Origin: Symbiodinium natans | Taxonomy: Eukaryota > Sar > Dinophyceae > Suessiales > Symbiodiniaceae | Direction of reading: 5' to 3' | Assembly: GCA_905221605.1 (NCBI GenBank) | Contig: CAJNDS010002823.1 | Location: 997,470-1,034,969 of the forward strand | Length of the DNA: 37,500 nucleotides | Part shown: positions 27,247 through 36,356 of the stretch, in pieces | Layout: each line of letters opens with the position of its first letter | Numbering within the stretch: position 1 is the stretch's first letter | Notes under the pieces: generated by a model | Database searches by the model: none | The model's input: only the letters and a program-made list of their open reading frames with translations | Told to the model about the DNA's origin: nothing | Program-made: the position numbers and the translations under genes

Positions 27247-27370
27247 ATAGGGTTTAGGGTTTGGGGTTTAGGGTTTGGGGTTTCGGGTTTGGGGTTTAGG
27301 GTTTAGGGTTCAGGGTTCAGGGTTCAGGGTTCAGGGTTTAGGGTTTAGGGTTTAGGGTTTCGGGTTTGAG
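27247..27370 (+). repeat. telomere-like array, G-strand, mixed
   Basis: TTTGGGG, TTTCGGG, TTTAGGG and a run of TTCAGGG units. Confidence 0.95.
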
Positions 27371-27471
27371 GTGCATTCTGTGCCGAGCTGAAGGATGCCC
27401 CTCACGCATGCGACGAAGCAGCGCTGACTACAAGACCTCACACCTGCGCGGATGGCCACCCCCTTGATACT

Positions 27472-27586
27472 TACCCAGATCTTCCAAAACCCCTTAACTA
27501 AGCAATATACCCGAATTTATACTAAGGATCCTTTATTCTGAATTAGGGTGTATTCCTTGATTAAGGGGTTTTGGAAGATCTGGGGT
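27472..27586. mobile_element. family D palindromic element, copy 2
   Basis: Left arm CCCAGATCTTCCAAAACCCC, right arm GGGGTTTTGGAAGATCTGGG: a perfect 20-bp inverted terminus, with an imperfect stem continuing inward to a central GGATCC. It has no ORF. Confidence 0.9.
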
Positions 27587-27720
27587 ACTTTGGAACAGAC
27601 CCTGGAAAAAATATATACTTTTTAGGCAATAAGGCAGCCATAATAGGAGCCCAGAACCCAAAGATGCCGGGCAGTTCGAGGGAGCTTTTCGAAAACCCGC
27701 CGATGCCATAGGAGTCTGGA

Positions 27721-27779
27721 TGTTTAGGGCTTAGGGTTTAGGGTTTAGGTTTTAGGGTTTAGGGTTTAGGGTTTAGGGT
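27721..27779 (+). repeat. telomere-like array, G-strand
   Basis: Eight units, one TTTTAGGG. Confidence 0.95.
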
Positions 27780-27957
27780 ACTTTTTGTCCTGGAATGGGC
27801 ACCCCCGCCTAGCCGACCAGCATCCGGAGCAGGGTGCATCAGGACCAGGAACCATGTGCGCTCGCCCGTTGTTGCTGCCTGATCCTCCCTGCTTGTCGCC
27901 CTATTGATCGCGTGCCCCCCCCCCCCCTCCTTTCCCGCCTCCCTTATCCATCCCCCC

Positions 27958-28097
27958 ACTGGAGGTTCATGGTACTTATTGGCCAATTCTAACTGTACTT
28001 ATAACCCACTTATGAGCCCCTTAAGTGTCCTCATATGGTCATAAGTACAGTGATAGGTACAGTTATAGCTGGTAAGTAAGTACCATGAACCTCCAAG
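27958..28097. mobile_element. family B TIR element, copy 2
   Basis: Ends ACTGGAGGTTCATGGTACTT and AAGTACCATGAACCTCCAAG. The interior GCCCCTTAAGTGTC is shared with copy 1 and, in reverse complement, with the split copy at 23616. Confidence 0.9.
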
Positions 28098-28142
28098 CGC
28101 ACTCCCCCACCCTCCGTGACCCACCATCCCCTAACCTCCAAA

Positions 28143-28187
28143 CTCTAAACTCTAAACCCTAAACCCTAAACCCTCAACCCCAAACCG
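28143..28187 (-). repeat. telomere-like array, C-strand
   Basis: Six units with CTCTAAA variants at the left. Confidence 0.92.
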
Positions 28188-28317
28188 ATGATTTAGCGAA
28201 CTTCCCACCGAACAGGTCCCGCGCTCTTTGAGACGAAGCTTTGCCTGAGACCCCGGGCTCTTAGCGGCGGCCACGCAGAGGAGGCCCCAGCCTCACCCCA
28301 AGGTTAGTTAGGACTCC

Positions 28318-28408
28318 AGGGTTTAGCATGGTCTAGGGTTTGGGGTTTGGGGTTCAGGGTTTAGGGTTTAGGGTTTCGGGTGTCGGGTTTAGGGTTAGGG
28401 TTTAGGGT

Positions 28409-28482
<74 letters not shown>

Positions 28483-28526
28483 GGTTTGGGGTGAAGGGTT
28501 GAGGGTTGAGGGTTAGGGTTTAGGCT
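28318..28526 (+). repeat. array with TTGAGGG block
   Basis: Mixed heptamers, then eleven consecutive TTGAGGG units (28408-28483), then mixed again. Confidence 0.96.
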
Positions 28527-28626
28527 TTGGGGCTTCTTCAACCCAGAGAGCCTTCACTGAATGAACCTCAGCTCAATACCAGGAAGGCCCTATACGGCGT
28601 AAGGGGCATTCCCCCGAAAAAAAGGT

Positions 28627-28730
28627 CTAAACCCTGAACCCAAAACCCTAAACCCTAAAGCCCTAATCCCCTCAAACCCCTAAAACCCCTTAACCCCTAA
28701 ACCCCTAAACCCCTAAACCCTAAACCCTAC
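28627..28730 (-). repeat. C-strand array with CCCCTAAA octamers
   Basis: CCCTAAA and CCCCTAAA units, ending in two canonical units. Confidence 0.94.
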
Positions 28731-28823
28731 TGTACCTAAGGCCAGTGTCCTGGTTCACTTCTTTGCTCTCTAGGATCCAGGCCTTCGGCGCTTGGGGAGG
28801 GCTTCCCCCCAGACACTTGTAGG

Positions 28824-29005
28824 GGTTTAGGGTTTAGGGCTTAGGGCTTAGGGCTAGGGTTTAGGGTTTAGGGTTCGGGTTTACGCTTTAGGCTTTAGGC
28901 TTTAGGCTTTAGGCTTTAGGCTTTACGCTTTACGCTTTAGGCTTTGGGCTTTAGGGTTTAGGATTTAAGCTTTAGGCTTTAGGGTTTGGGGTTAAGGGTG
29001 TAGGG
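28824..29005 (+). repeat. array with TTTAGGC block
   Basis: Canonical and CTTAGGG units followed by about nine GGCTTTA heptamers (28880-28945), some with TTTACGC. Confidence 0.95.
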
Positions 29006-29140
29006 CTCATGGCTCTCCAAAACCAGCAACGAACAAGGAAACTCAGCACCCCTGAACCCCAACGAATGGCACACCCTTGGCCTGGCCGCACGGGACACCG
29101 GCAACAGGGGTCGGCCCTGGCGAGTGATGAAGTTTACGTT

Positions 29141-29175
29141 GGGGGGGTGGGGGGGGGGGGGGGGGGGGGGGGGGG
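29141..29175 (+). repeat. poly-G run (7 G, T, 27 G)
   Basis: 27 uninterrupted G after a single T interruption. Confidence 0.96.
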
Positions 29176-29311
29176 AAGGGGAGGGAGGGTAGACCTCGTG
29201 CTACATGTACCTTCAGTATGAAGCCAGAGACACCAAAAAATCCAGCCGAGGGAAAACCCTCTTTTGCTTATTGCAGCCTTGACTCTGAGAAAGGTTGCAG
29301 AATCAGGCTTT

Positions 29312-29674
29312 TGGGTTTAGGGTATAGGGTTTAGGGTTTAAGGTTTAGGGGTTTAGGGTTTAGGGGTTTAGGGGTTAAGGGGTTAAGGGGTTAAGCGGTT
29401 AAGGGGTTAAGGGGTTAAGGGGTTAAGGGGTCAAGGGGTCAAGGGGTTTAGGGGTTTAGGGGTTTAGGGGTTTAGGGGTTTAGGGGTTTAGGGGTTTAGG
29501 GGTTTAGGGGTTTAGGGGTTTAGGGGTTTAGGTTTAGGGGTTTAGGGGTTTAGGGGTTTAGGGGTTTAGGGGTTTAGGGGTTTAGGGGTTTAGGGGTTTA
29601 GGGGTTTAGGGGTTTAAGGGTTTAGGGGTTTAGGGGGTTTAGGGCGTAGGGGGTTTAGGGGGTTTAGGGCTTAG
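29312..29674 (+). repeat. octamer array (TTAAGGGG then TTTAGGGG)
   Basis: After a few heptamers there is a block of about nine TTAAGGGG units (about 29373-29445, including two TCAAGGGG), then about 24 TTTAGGGG octamers with one heptamer-length slip, then TTTAGGGGG. It is the longest array of the window and almost entirely octameric. Confidence 0.97.
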
Positions 29675-29952
29675 GGCTCAGCATCTCAAAGTTCAAGCAT
29701 CACTACGTTAGCAGCCTTTCAAGCGCCCAAAAAGTACCCACCCTCTCAGAGAATCCCATACCATTAAGAAAACAAAAAAATCTCACCCGCAACCCAAACT
29801 CTTAGCCCCAATTGAGACCTGCGCTCTCGTCCCTGAACCTTCAACCCTAACCTTAGAACCCTAAGCCCTGAACCCCCTAAGTCCTTGAACCCTGGCATGA
29901 GGTCATGCCAGCCAGTGGCTTTGAAGATGACCCAAAAGGGTGGTGGGGGTGG

Positions 29953-29955
<3 letters not shown>

Positions 29956-30003
<48 letters not shown>
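29956..30003 (+). repeat. poly-G run (48 G)
   Basis: 48 uninterrupted G, the longest homopolymer in the window, ending 6 bp before a 21-bp tandem repeat. The true length may be uncertain because of sequencing. Confidence 0.93.
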
Positions 30004-30009
30004 CGGCAA

Positions 30010-30217
30010 GGACCTTGCCCATTAATTTGTGGACCTTGGCAAATTTTCGGACCTTGCCCGTGGGTCAGCGGGCAAGGTCTGAAAATCAGTGGGAAAGGTC
30101 GTGGGGCAGCCAATGGACCTTGCCCACTGATTTTCGGACCTTGCCCACTGATTCTCGGACCTTGCCCGCTAATTTTCGGACCGTGCCCGTTAATTTTCGG
30201 ACCTTGCTCGCAAACTC
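30010..30217. repeat. 21-bp tandem repeat with internal inverted units
   Basis: Unit GGACCTTGCCCACTGATTTTC. Plus-orientation units start at 30010, 30031 (18 bp), 30049, 30115, 30136, 30157, 30178 and 30199. Between 30070 and 30106 about two units occur in inverted orientation (GGGCAAGGTCTGAAAATCAG). ACCTTGCCCG at 30051-30060 pairs perfectly with CGGGCAAGGT at 30069-30078. In one plus frame the unit encodes GPCPLIF. Confidence 0.93.
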
Positions 30218-30242
30218 ATTCACATTCGTACTATATGATAGA

Positions 30243-30330
30243 GTGGTTTAGGAGGGTTTAGGGTATAGGGTATAGGCCATGAGGTATAGGGGTATAGGGG
30301 TTTAGGTTTCAGGGTTTTGGGTTTAGGGTT
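30243..30330 (+). repeat. degenerate telomere-like array, G-strand
   Basis: GGGTATA, GGGGTATA and GGGTTTA units. Confidence 0.85.
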
Positions 30331-30958
30331 TAGGGCTTGCTGTATTCTGGCTCGCAGATGCTATGAAGGTTGGGATGCAGAAGAGGCTCGAAGGCTTCGT
30401 CAGGTGCGAAGAGCAGGTCTAGCCTGATTGTGGAGGGCCATCTAACACCTTTCTCCCACCCCACGCCCAGCAAGGCCACACTAACCTATTCCTCTTAGGG
30501 CTTGGGCCTAACCCAAAGTCAAGTACCTACTTCCAAAAATCTTCCTCCGTCACTGATGGTACGCCAGGCCAGTTCAAGGGGGTGGGGGGTCCCAGGCGTT
30601 CCAGGAAGGAGGGTCGATTGGTCCAGGGGGTCTGGGACCCCGGCGCACCCCGTTTTCTTGTTGGGGCCTCCACAACCTTGGGGCTCGGCGGGCATCGAGG
30701 TCGGTCGAGGGGCTTAAGCGCCCCCCCCCCCCCCCCCCCGCAACTGTAGGGTGCCGGCCCAGGCCTTGAGTTAGCAAAACCAACCTGCAAGTACGCCATG
30801 CCAGTCACGCGATGTTGTTTGGCCATGCGCGCTGGGGGGCTCGAGGGCACGCCCCCCCGACTCCCAACAACAAATCGCTTCCCAACGCTCCCCACCCCTC
30901 GAAAACAAAAGACGAGGCAGTGGGCTCGGCAGCCCCTACAAACCCTAAACCTTCAACT
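30331..30958. other. complex segment with 19-C run, no gene recognised
   Basis: About 0.6 kb. The frame at minus 30895-30527 (122 codons) depends on the poly-C run (30721-30739) as a Gly block. No domain is visible. Confidence 0.5.
30721..30739 (-). repeat. poly-C run (19 C)
   Basis: 19 uninterrupted C, the longest run in this orientation. Confidence 0.96.
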
Positions 30959-31087
30959 CACCTAAAGGTTCATCTTCTAAGTAAGGTTTAGTAGGGTTGT
31001 AAATACCCTAAACAAGGTTCTAACCAATTGTATCTATATTTGTCCTACTTATAACCCCACTTTTAGCTGCCCATGAACCTCCAAGTA
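30959..31087. mobile_element. family A TIR element, copy 9
   Basis: Left end CACCTAAAGGTTCATCTTCT (diverged), right end CTGCCCATGAACCTCCAAGT. The core AAATACCCTAAACAAGGTTC contains one telomere-like heptamer. It is followed directly by AGCCCTAAACCCC. Confidence 0.83.
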
Positions 31088-31150
31088 GCCCTAAACCCCA
31101 AACCGTAACCCTATCCCTAGACCCTAAACCCTAAACCCTAAACCCTAAAC
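31088..31150 (-). repeat. telomere-like array, C-strand, abutting family A
   Basis: Starts right at the CAAGTAG end of the element and continues for eight to nine variable units. Confidence 0.93.
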
Positions 31151-31270
31151 TTTATCAAGTACCCATGAACGTTTAAACAAAGCTCGAGAAAGTCAGCTGC
31201 CACCGCCTTGGCAGCCTCTCGGCACAGGGCCTCTAAGCCCGAGCCTTGTGGGGCTTTGCGGTGGGATTCG

Positions 31271-31623
31271 GGGTTAGGGTTTAGGGTTTTAGGGTTTAGG
31301 GTTTAGGGTTCAGGGTTCAGGGTTCAGGGTTCAGGGTTCAGGGTTCAGGGTTCAGGGTTCAGGGTTTAGGGTTTAGGGTTTAGGTTTAGGGTTTAGGGTT
31401 TAGGGTTTAGGGTTTAGGGTTTAGGGTTTAGGGTTTAGGGTTTAGGGTTTAGGGTTTAGGGTTTAGGGTTTAGGGTTTAGGGTTTAGGGTTTAGGGTTCA
31501 GGGTTCAGGGTTCAGGGTTCAGGGTTTAGGGTTTAGGGTTTAGGGTTTAGGGTTTAGGGTTTAGGGTTTAGGGTTTAGGGTTAGGGTTTAGGGTTTAGGG
31601 TTGCGGTTTAGGGTTTAGGGTTT
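31271..31623 (+). repeat. long telomere-like array with two TTCAGGG blocks
   Basis: About 50 units. Canonical TTTAGGG stretches are interrupted by a block of eight TTCAGGG (about 31307-31363) and another of four (about 31497-31523). Confidence 0.98.
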
Positions 31624-31934
31624 TTTGCTTAGGTGTTACGGGTGCTTCTACGCTGAAGGGACTCATTGCGGGGGGGCTCGGAGCTTGGGGTGAGGCGGGG
31701 ACAGGGCGCATCAACAGCACCTTGACTTCCTAGTGCTTGAGGAGGGGAAGGCGAAAGTGGGTTCCACGTCATGAGCAAGTAATCCCTAAGATCCCAAATC
31801 CCTAGACCCTAAACCGCCTAGACCCTAAACTCTATGTACCTTCTCATGTTTTGTAAACACACTTCGTCTGCAGTGTCACAGGTGTAGATTCCAAGATTCC
31901 CAACTGGAGCCCTGGGGGGCCACACCTACACCCT

Positions 31935-32010
31935 TTTGTTTAGGGTTTAGGCTGTAGGGTTTAGGGTTTAGGCTTTAGGCTCAGGGTTTAGGGTTTAGGG
32001 TTTAGCGTTT
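31935..32010 (+). repeat. degenerate telomere-like array, G-strand
   Basis: TTTAGGG and TTTAGGC units, partly eroded. Confidence 0.87.
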
Positions 32011-32189
32011 CATAGTTCAGATAGGATTTGTGGTTAGGGTTTGGCGGCTTTCATAGGATCGATAGGGCCGTTAGTAGGAAGGTCAGGTTTAACAAGTCTT
32101 TGTGGCGATCTGGTTTCCTGGCCAGCTGCTGAGCGCACTTAGGGAGCTGGAGACTCGAGCCTCCTGGCAGCTGCTCAGCATTCGACGTA

Positions 32190-32256
32190 ACTAGGCTTAG
32201 GGTTTAGGATTTAGGGTTTAGGGTTTAGGCTTTAGTGTTGAGAGTTTAGGGTTTGG
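32190..32256 (+). repeat. degenerate telomere-like array, G-strand
   Basis: TTTAGGG with TTTAGTG and TTTAGGC variants. Confidence 0.87.
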
Positions 32257-32342
32257 GGGTTCCAACCCTTCGTGCTTCAATTACGCTGCACTCTACGCGA
32301 TCAAGACGTGCAATCTCCGGCAAAGCCCCCTACAAGGGCTTT

Positions 32343-32455
32343 CTTGGTAGCCCAGCAACCATACCATAAGAAGGGCACCCTTTTGTGGGGCTGGTCATTT
32401 TATAAGGGAACCCATAACCAAAAAAAAGGGTAAAGGGTACCAGTGGGCTACCAAG
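32343..32455. mobile_element. family E TIR element
   Basis: CTTGGTAGCCCA (32343-32354) and TGGGCTACCAAG (32444-32455) form a perfect 12-bp TIR. The inside (AAGGGAACCCATAACCAAAA) resembles the sequence at about 3878-3960, which lacks the TIR. Confidence 0.75.
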
Positions 32456-32548
32456 CTTTGGCCCCTACACTAGTTCATGGTTGGGGTAGAATATTGAAGA
32501 TTTAAGTGTTTATTCCTTATTGGGTTTAAGTACCCTTGAAAATGTAAC

Positions 32549-32609
32549 CACAAACCCTAAACCCTAAACCCTAAACCCAAAGCCCAAACCCCAAACCCTA
32601 AACCCAACT
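32549..32609 (-). repeat. telomere-like array, C-strand
   Basis: Seven to eight units with ACCCAAA variants. Confidence 0.92.
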
Positions 32610-32725
32610 ATGACGAAGTACAGTGGCTTTGGGTGTGGGAACCAGCTGAACTTGTGGGGCTTCGTCCCCATCGCGTGGGACACTCCCCTGCCCCCAAGAG
32701 AGACCAAACCCTGAGCTTGCCATTA

Positions 32726-32811
32726 AGTTTAGGGTTTAGGGTTTAGGGTTTGGGGTTTGGGGTTAGGGTTTAGGGTTTAGGGTTTAGGCTTTAGGGTTTA
32801 GGGTTTAGGGA
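32726..32811 (+). repeat. telomere-like array, G-strand
   Basis: Twelve units with TTTGGGG in the middle. Confidence 0.95.
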
Positions 32812-32888
32812 TTCTTCTGTGTCACTAGACCCAAGAGTAACCTAGGAATGAAAAGGGTGCCCTTTTTGGCTTCGAAAGGGGGCATGTC

Positions 32889-33008
32889 GGGATGTTCCCC
32901 CTAATACTCACAGTCCTTAATAGGGATGAAATAGGGGGTACAAAAATCCCGATTAGGGGGCTGTTAGATTAGGGACTGTTAGAAAAAGGGGGAACATCAG
33001 GAACATCC
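32889..33008. mobile_element. family C TIR element, copy 3 (most complete)
   Basis: GGGATGTTCCCCCTAATACT with ACAGTCCTTAATAGGGAT at the left is inverted as ATTAGGGACTGTTAGAAAAA and GGGGGAACATC at the right. The 120-bp element has no ORF. Confidence 0.87.
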
Positions 33009-33055
33009 CTTAAGGGGCCTTTGATCAGGGAACCCAAGCCCCCCAAAAAAGAATA

Positions 33056-33322
33056 GGGTTTAGGGTTTAGGGTTTTTAGGGTATTTTAGGGTTTTTAGGG
33101 GTTTAGTGTTTTTAGGGTTTTAGGGTTTTTAGGGTTTTTAGGGTTTTTAGGGTTTTAGGGTTGTTAGGGTTTATAGGGTTTTTAGGGTTTAGGGTTTAGT
33201 GTTTAGGGTTTTAGGGTTTTAGGGTTTTTAGGGTTTTTAGGGTTTTTAGGGTTTTTAGGGTTTTTAGGGTTTTTAGGGTTTTTAGGGTTTTTAGGGTTTA
33301 GGGTTTAGGGTTTAGGGTTTAG
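33056..33322 (+). repeat. array of 8- and 9-bp units (TTTTAGGG, TTTTTAGGG)
   Basis: Unit length changes along the array. The right part has about nine consecutive TTTTTAGGG nonamers before four canonical heptamers close it. Confidence 0.96.
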
Positions 33323-33464
33323 CGCCTACTCTGGGGGTCCTCCCAGGCTGCTTCGTCCGGGGGCAGCGGAAGCGCAGTCGGTGCGACCCCCATTGAGATC
33401 CTCAGTAACTTTTCCGAGCTCGGGGGATGGCAGAGGTTCGTACTTTGTGTTTTGCTGTTCAGGG

Positions 33465-33540
33465 TACTTAGGGTTTAGGGTTTAGGGCTTAGGGTTTAGG
33501 GTTTAGGGTTCAGGGTTTAGGGCTTAGGGTTTAGGGTTTA
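33465..33540 (+). repeat. telomere-like array, G-strand
   Basis: Eleven units with CTTAGGG and TTCAGGG variants. Confidence 0.95.
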
Positions 33541-34402
33541 GTAGGAAAAGGATCCATGTCTGGACCTGTTTCGGGTGCACCTGTGTGATGGAAAGTGCTG
33601 CCCAACTGTTTCAAGACATGCAGAAGAGCGCTGAAAGCCCCAATAAAATCATCTCTGCACTCGCGACGCACAAACAGAAAAACAAAAAGAAGACAATGGT
33701 TCTGCATGGTTTGCTCCTGGCCAAACAACAGCGTTCTTTTTGACCCGATGGCAGGCCCTATCCGAATGCTTGGCCCAGGTCCAGATCATCATTCCCCCCC
33801 ATTAAGCCCATCCCAACACTGGTCCCAAACACAGGGCCACGACCAAATACCGCCGACTTTTGCTTTGTGTAGGAAAGGTTCGCCAACTGTCACGGTGCAC
33901 ACTGACGCACGGACACAGCAGAGAAGTCAAGGGCGGCAGCTTTGTCGCAGCTTCGATGCAGCAGAGCACCCCACTACCCCCACCCCTACCACTCTACCAG
34001 CACGGCGACGACGACAACCACAACGACGACGACGACGAGTGAGGCTGGTTCCTGACGCCGTGGTTTTTCTTGATTTTGTACTGCCTTTTTCCGAGTTTTC
34101 AGCTGGTTTCACATCCGCGGGCGGGGGGTTGAAGTTTATCTTTTGCTCCTGATGTCTTCAACTTCGGTCAATCTGCAAACCAGTGCTGTTCCTCAATTTT
34201 GGAGCTTATTTTGGAAGGTCGCCAAAAGATACTCCTGTCTTTAAACGGGTTTTCTCAGTCTTGTCACGGTTGAAGGCTTCTGATTTCTGCCGTTTCTTCT
34301 TCATGCATCTGAATACCAGTACTATTTCTCGAGTTTTACCCCTATCTTCGGGACAACACTTCTGCCCGTTGAAGTCACACTAGCTGAAAAACTTGAGATT
34401 TG
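33541..34402. other. complex segment upstream of the triplet tract; unrecognised 185-codon frame
   Basis: Contains a plus-strand frame at 33595-34152 (185 codons) with basic and Pro/Thr-rich parts but no domain I can name. Downstream, three loosely similar blocks begin with GTTGAAG (34128, 34269, 34368). The first two are followed by similar words (ATCTGCAAACCAGTGCTG and ATCTGAATACCAGTACTA). Confidence 0.45.
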
Positions 34403-34406
34403 TCAC

Positions 34407-34407
<1 letters not shown>

Positions 34408-34492
<85 letters not shown>
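34408..34492. repeat. (CTG)28 tract
   Basis: 85 bp of uninterrupted GCT/CTG (CAG on the minus strand). It is bounded on both sides by the 11-bp direct repeat GCTGAAAAACT (34383-34393 and 34489-34499). Confidence 0.98.
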
Positions 34493-34499
34493 AAAAACT

Positions 34500-34818
<319 letters not shown>

Positions 34819-34899
34819 CTGCTGCTGCTGCTGCTGCTGCTGCTACTGCTACTGCTACTGCTACTGCTACTGCTACTGCTACTGCTACTGCTACTGCCG

Positions 34900-34989
<90 letters not shown>

Positions 34990-35162
34990 CTCCTGCTGCT
35001 GCTACTGCTACTGCTACTGAAACTCCTACTCCTACTCCTAGTCCTACTCCTAGTCCTACTCCTACTCCTACTCCTACCGCTACTGCTACTGCTACTGCTA
35101 CTGCTACTACCGTTGCAGCTACTATCACCACAATCGCCACCACCACCACCACCACCACCACT
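34819..35162. repeat. mixed triplet tract (CTG, CTACTG, CGA, CTC, CAC)
   Basis: Successive blocks of CTG, CTACTG hexamers, CTA, about 19 CGA units (about 34929-34987), CTACTC/CTAGTC units and CAC units. The triplet phase is maintained throughout, so homopolymeric frames (Leu, Arg, Ser, Val, Ala) run across it on both strands. Confidence 0.97.
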
Positions 35163-35576
35163 ACGATCTCTGCGTAAGTCTTGAGACCCAATCAACCCGG
35201 TTCAGAGCCCTCTAAGACAGACGGAGCATCATCTCTTGTCGACATCTTCTTGCCACAGACGACAAGGACTGCCTTGGTTCTGAGGTCTTCCGCTGCAGTT
35301 TCTTCGGGATCTCGCAAAAGAGTTTCATGCAGCCCTTCGAAATCTCTCAATATAAGCCACCGTGATGATGATAGAATCCCATGAACACATGAGGTGGCAA
35401 TTAAGATACTCGGCACTCCGGGTGAAGATGAATACAGAGCGTCCGGTAGCAGTCACACTGGGTACTCAATTCAGCTGGGCCAAACTTCCAAAACTTCTGC
35501 TTCAGCTTGCATAACGGCTCAGTTGCAAGAAGCCTCTTACTCTTCAGAGCCAGAAAAGCACCTCCGGATGCTGCTA
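35163..35576. other. complex segment after the triplet tract, nothing recognised
   Basis: About 0.4 kb with short open frames on both strands (plus 35181-35384, minus 35416-35192, plus 35394-35582). No domain or RNA gene is recognised. It could be an exon flank of a repeat-containing gene, but that is not shown. Confidence 0.45.
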
Positions 35577-35633
35577 CCCTAAACCCTAAACCCTAAACCC
35601 TAAACCCTAAACGCTAAACGCTAAACCCTAAAC
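35577..35633 (-). repeat. telomere-like array, C-strand
   Basis: Eight units including two CGCTAAA. Confidence 0.95.
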
Positions 35634-35749
35634 CCAAAGACAAGAGCAACCCGAGCCTCTGGAGGAGCCAGAGACTTGAACCGCTGCAAACGGTCACTTA
35701 CTTGTCCAGCAACCTCGGGGAACATTTTGTAGAGATTATACTACCCAAA

Positions 35750-35883
35750 AAACCCTAAACCCTAGACCCTAAACCCTAAACCCTAAAGCCTAAACCCTAA
35801 ACCCTAAACCCCAAACCCTAAACCCTAAACCCTAAACCCTAAACCCTAAACCCTAAACCCTAAACCCTAAACCCTAACCCTAC
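35750..35883 (-). repeat. telomere-like array, C-strand (long)
   Basis: About 19 units, the right half pure. Confidence 0.97.
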
Positions 35884-35965
35884 TACCAAGGTCAAGGCTC
35901 GAAGGGTCTCATTTCTCAACTCCTCACCCGGCAACGTGATCCGGAAAGGGCGCCCTGACAACTTC

Positions 35966-36043
35966 CCTAAACCCTAAACCCTAAACCCTAAACCCTAAAC
36001 CCCAAACCCCAAACCCCAAACCCCAAACCCTAAACCCTAAACC
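35966..36043 (-). repeat. telomere-like array, C-strand with CCCCAAA block
   Basis: Canonical units flank four to five CCCCAAA units. Confidence 0.96.
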
Positions 36044-36130
36044 CTTTCCTCCCCCCGGCCGGAGCAGGAGCCCCTCGGCCACAGGCCTCCGGCCCTTGTG
36101 AAGAAGCCGCCTTAAGCTCTCAAGCCTTCC

Positions 36131-36270
36131 CCCTAAACCCTAAACCCTAAAACCCTAAAACCCTAAACCCTAAACCCTAAACCCTAAACCCTAAACCCTA
36201 AACCCTAAACCCTAAACCCTAAACCCTAACCCTAAACCCTAAACCCGAAACCCTAAACCCTAAACCCTGA
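36131..36270 (-). repeat. telomere-like array, C-strand (long)
   Basis: About 19 units with two octamers near the left and one short unit. Confidence 0.97.
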
Positions 36271-36356
36271 GATTACAGATGCTGTTTCCAGTAGGACTTC
36301 CTTACAACAAGGATGCCCACCCTGATTTTGACCCTGATCTTGAACAACCCCCTTCA

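Noticed and set aside
30010-30217. The 21-bp repeats as a CRISPR array
   Set aside because: Units are directly adjacent with no spacers, some are inverted, and the context is eukaryotic.
29764-30261. Gly-rich and Pro-rich ORFs over the 48-G run
   Set aside because: Open because of the homopolymer on both strands. No other evidence of coding.
33595-34152. 185-codon plus-strand ORF as a confirmed gene
   Set aside because: No family or domain recognised, and the composition is partly low-complexity. It is noted only as an open frame in the segment description.
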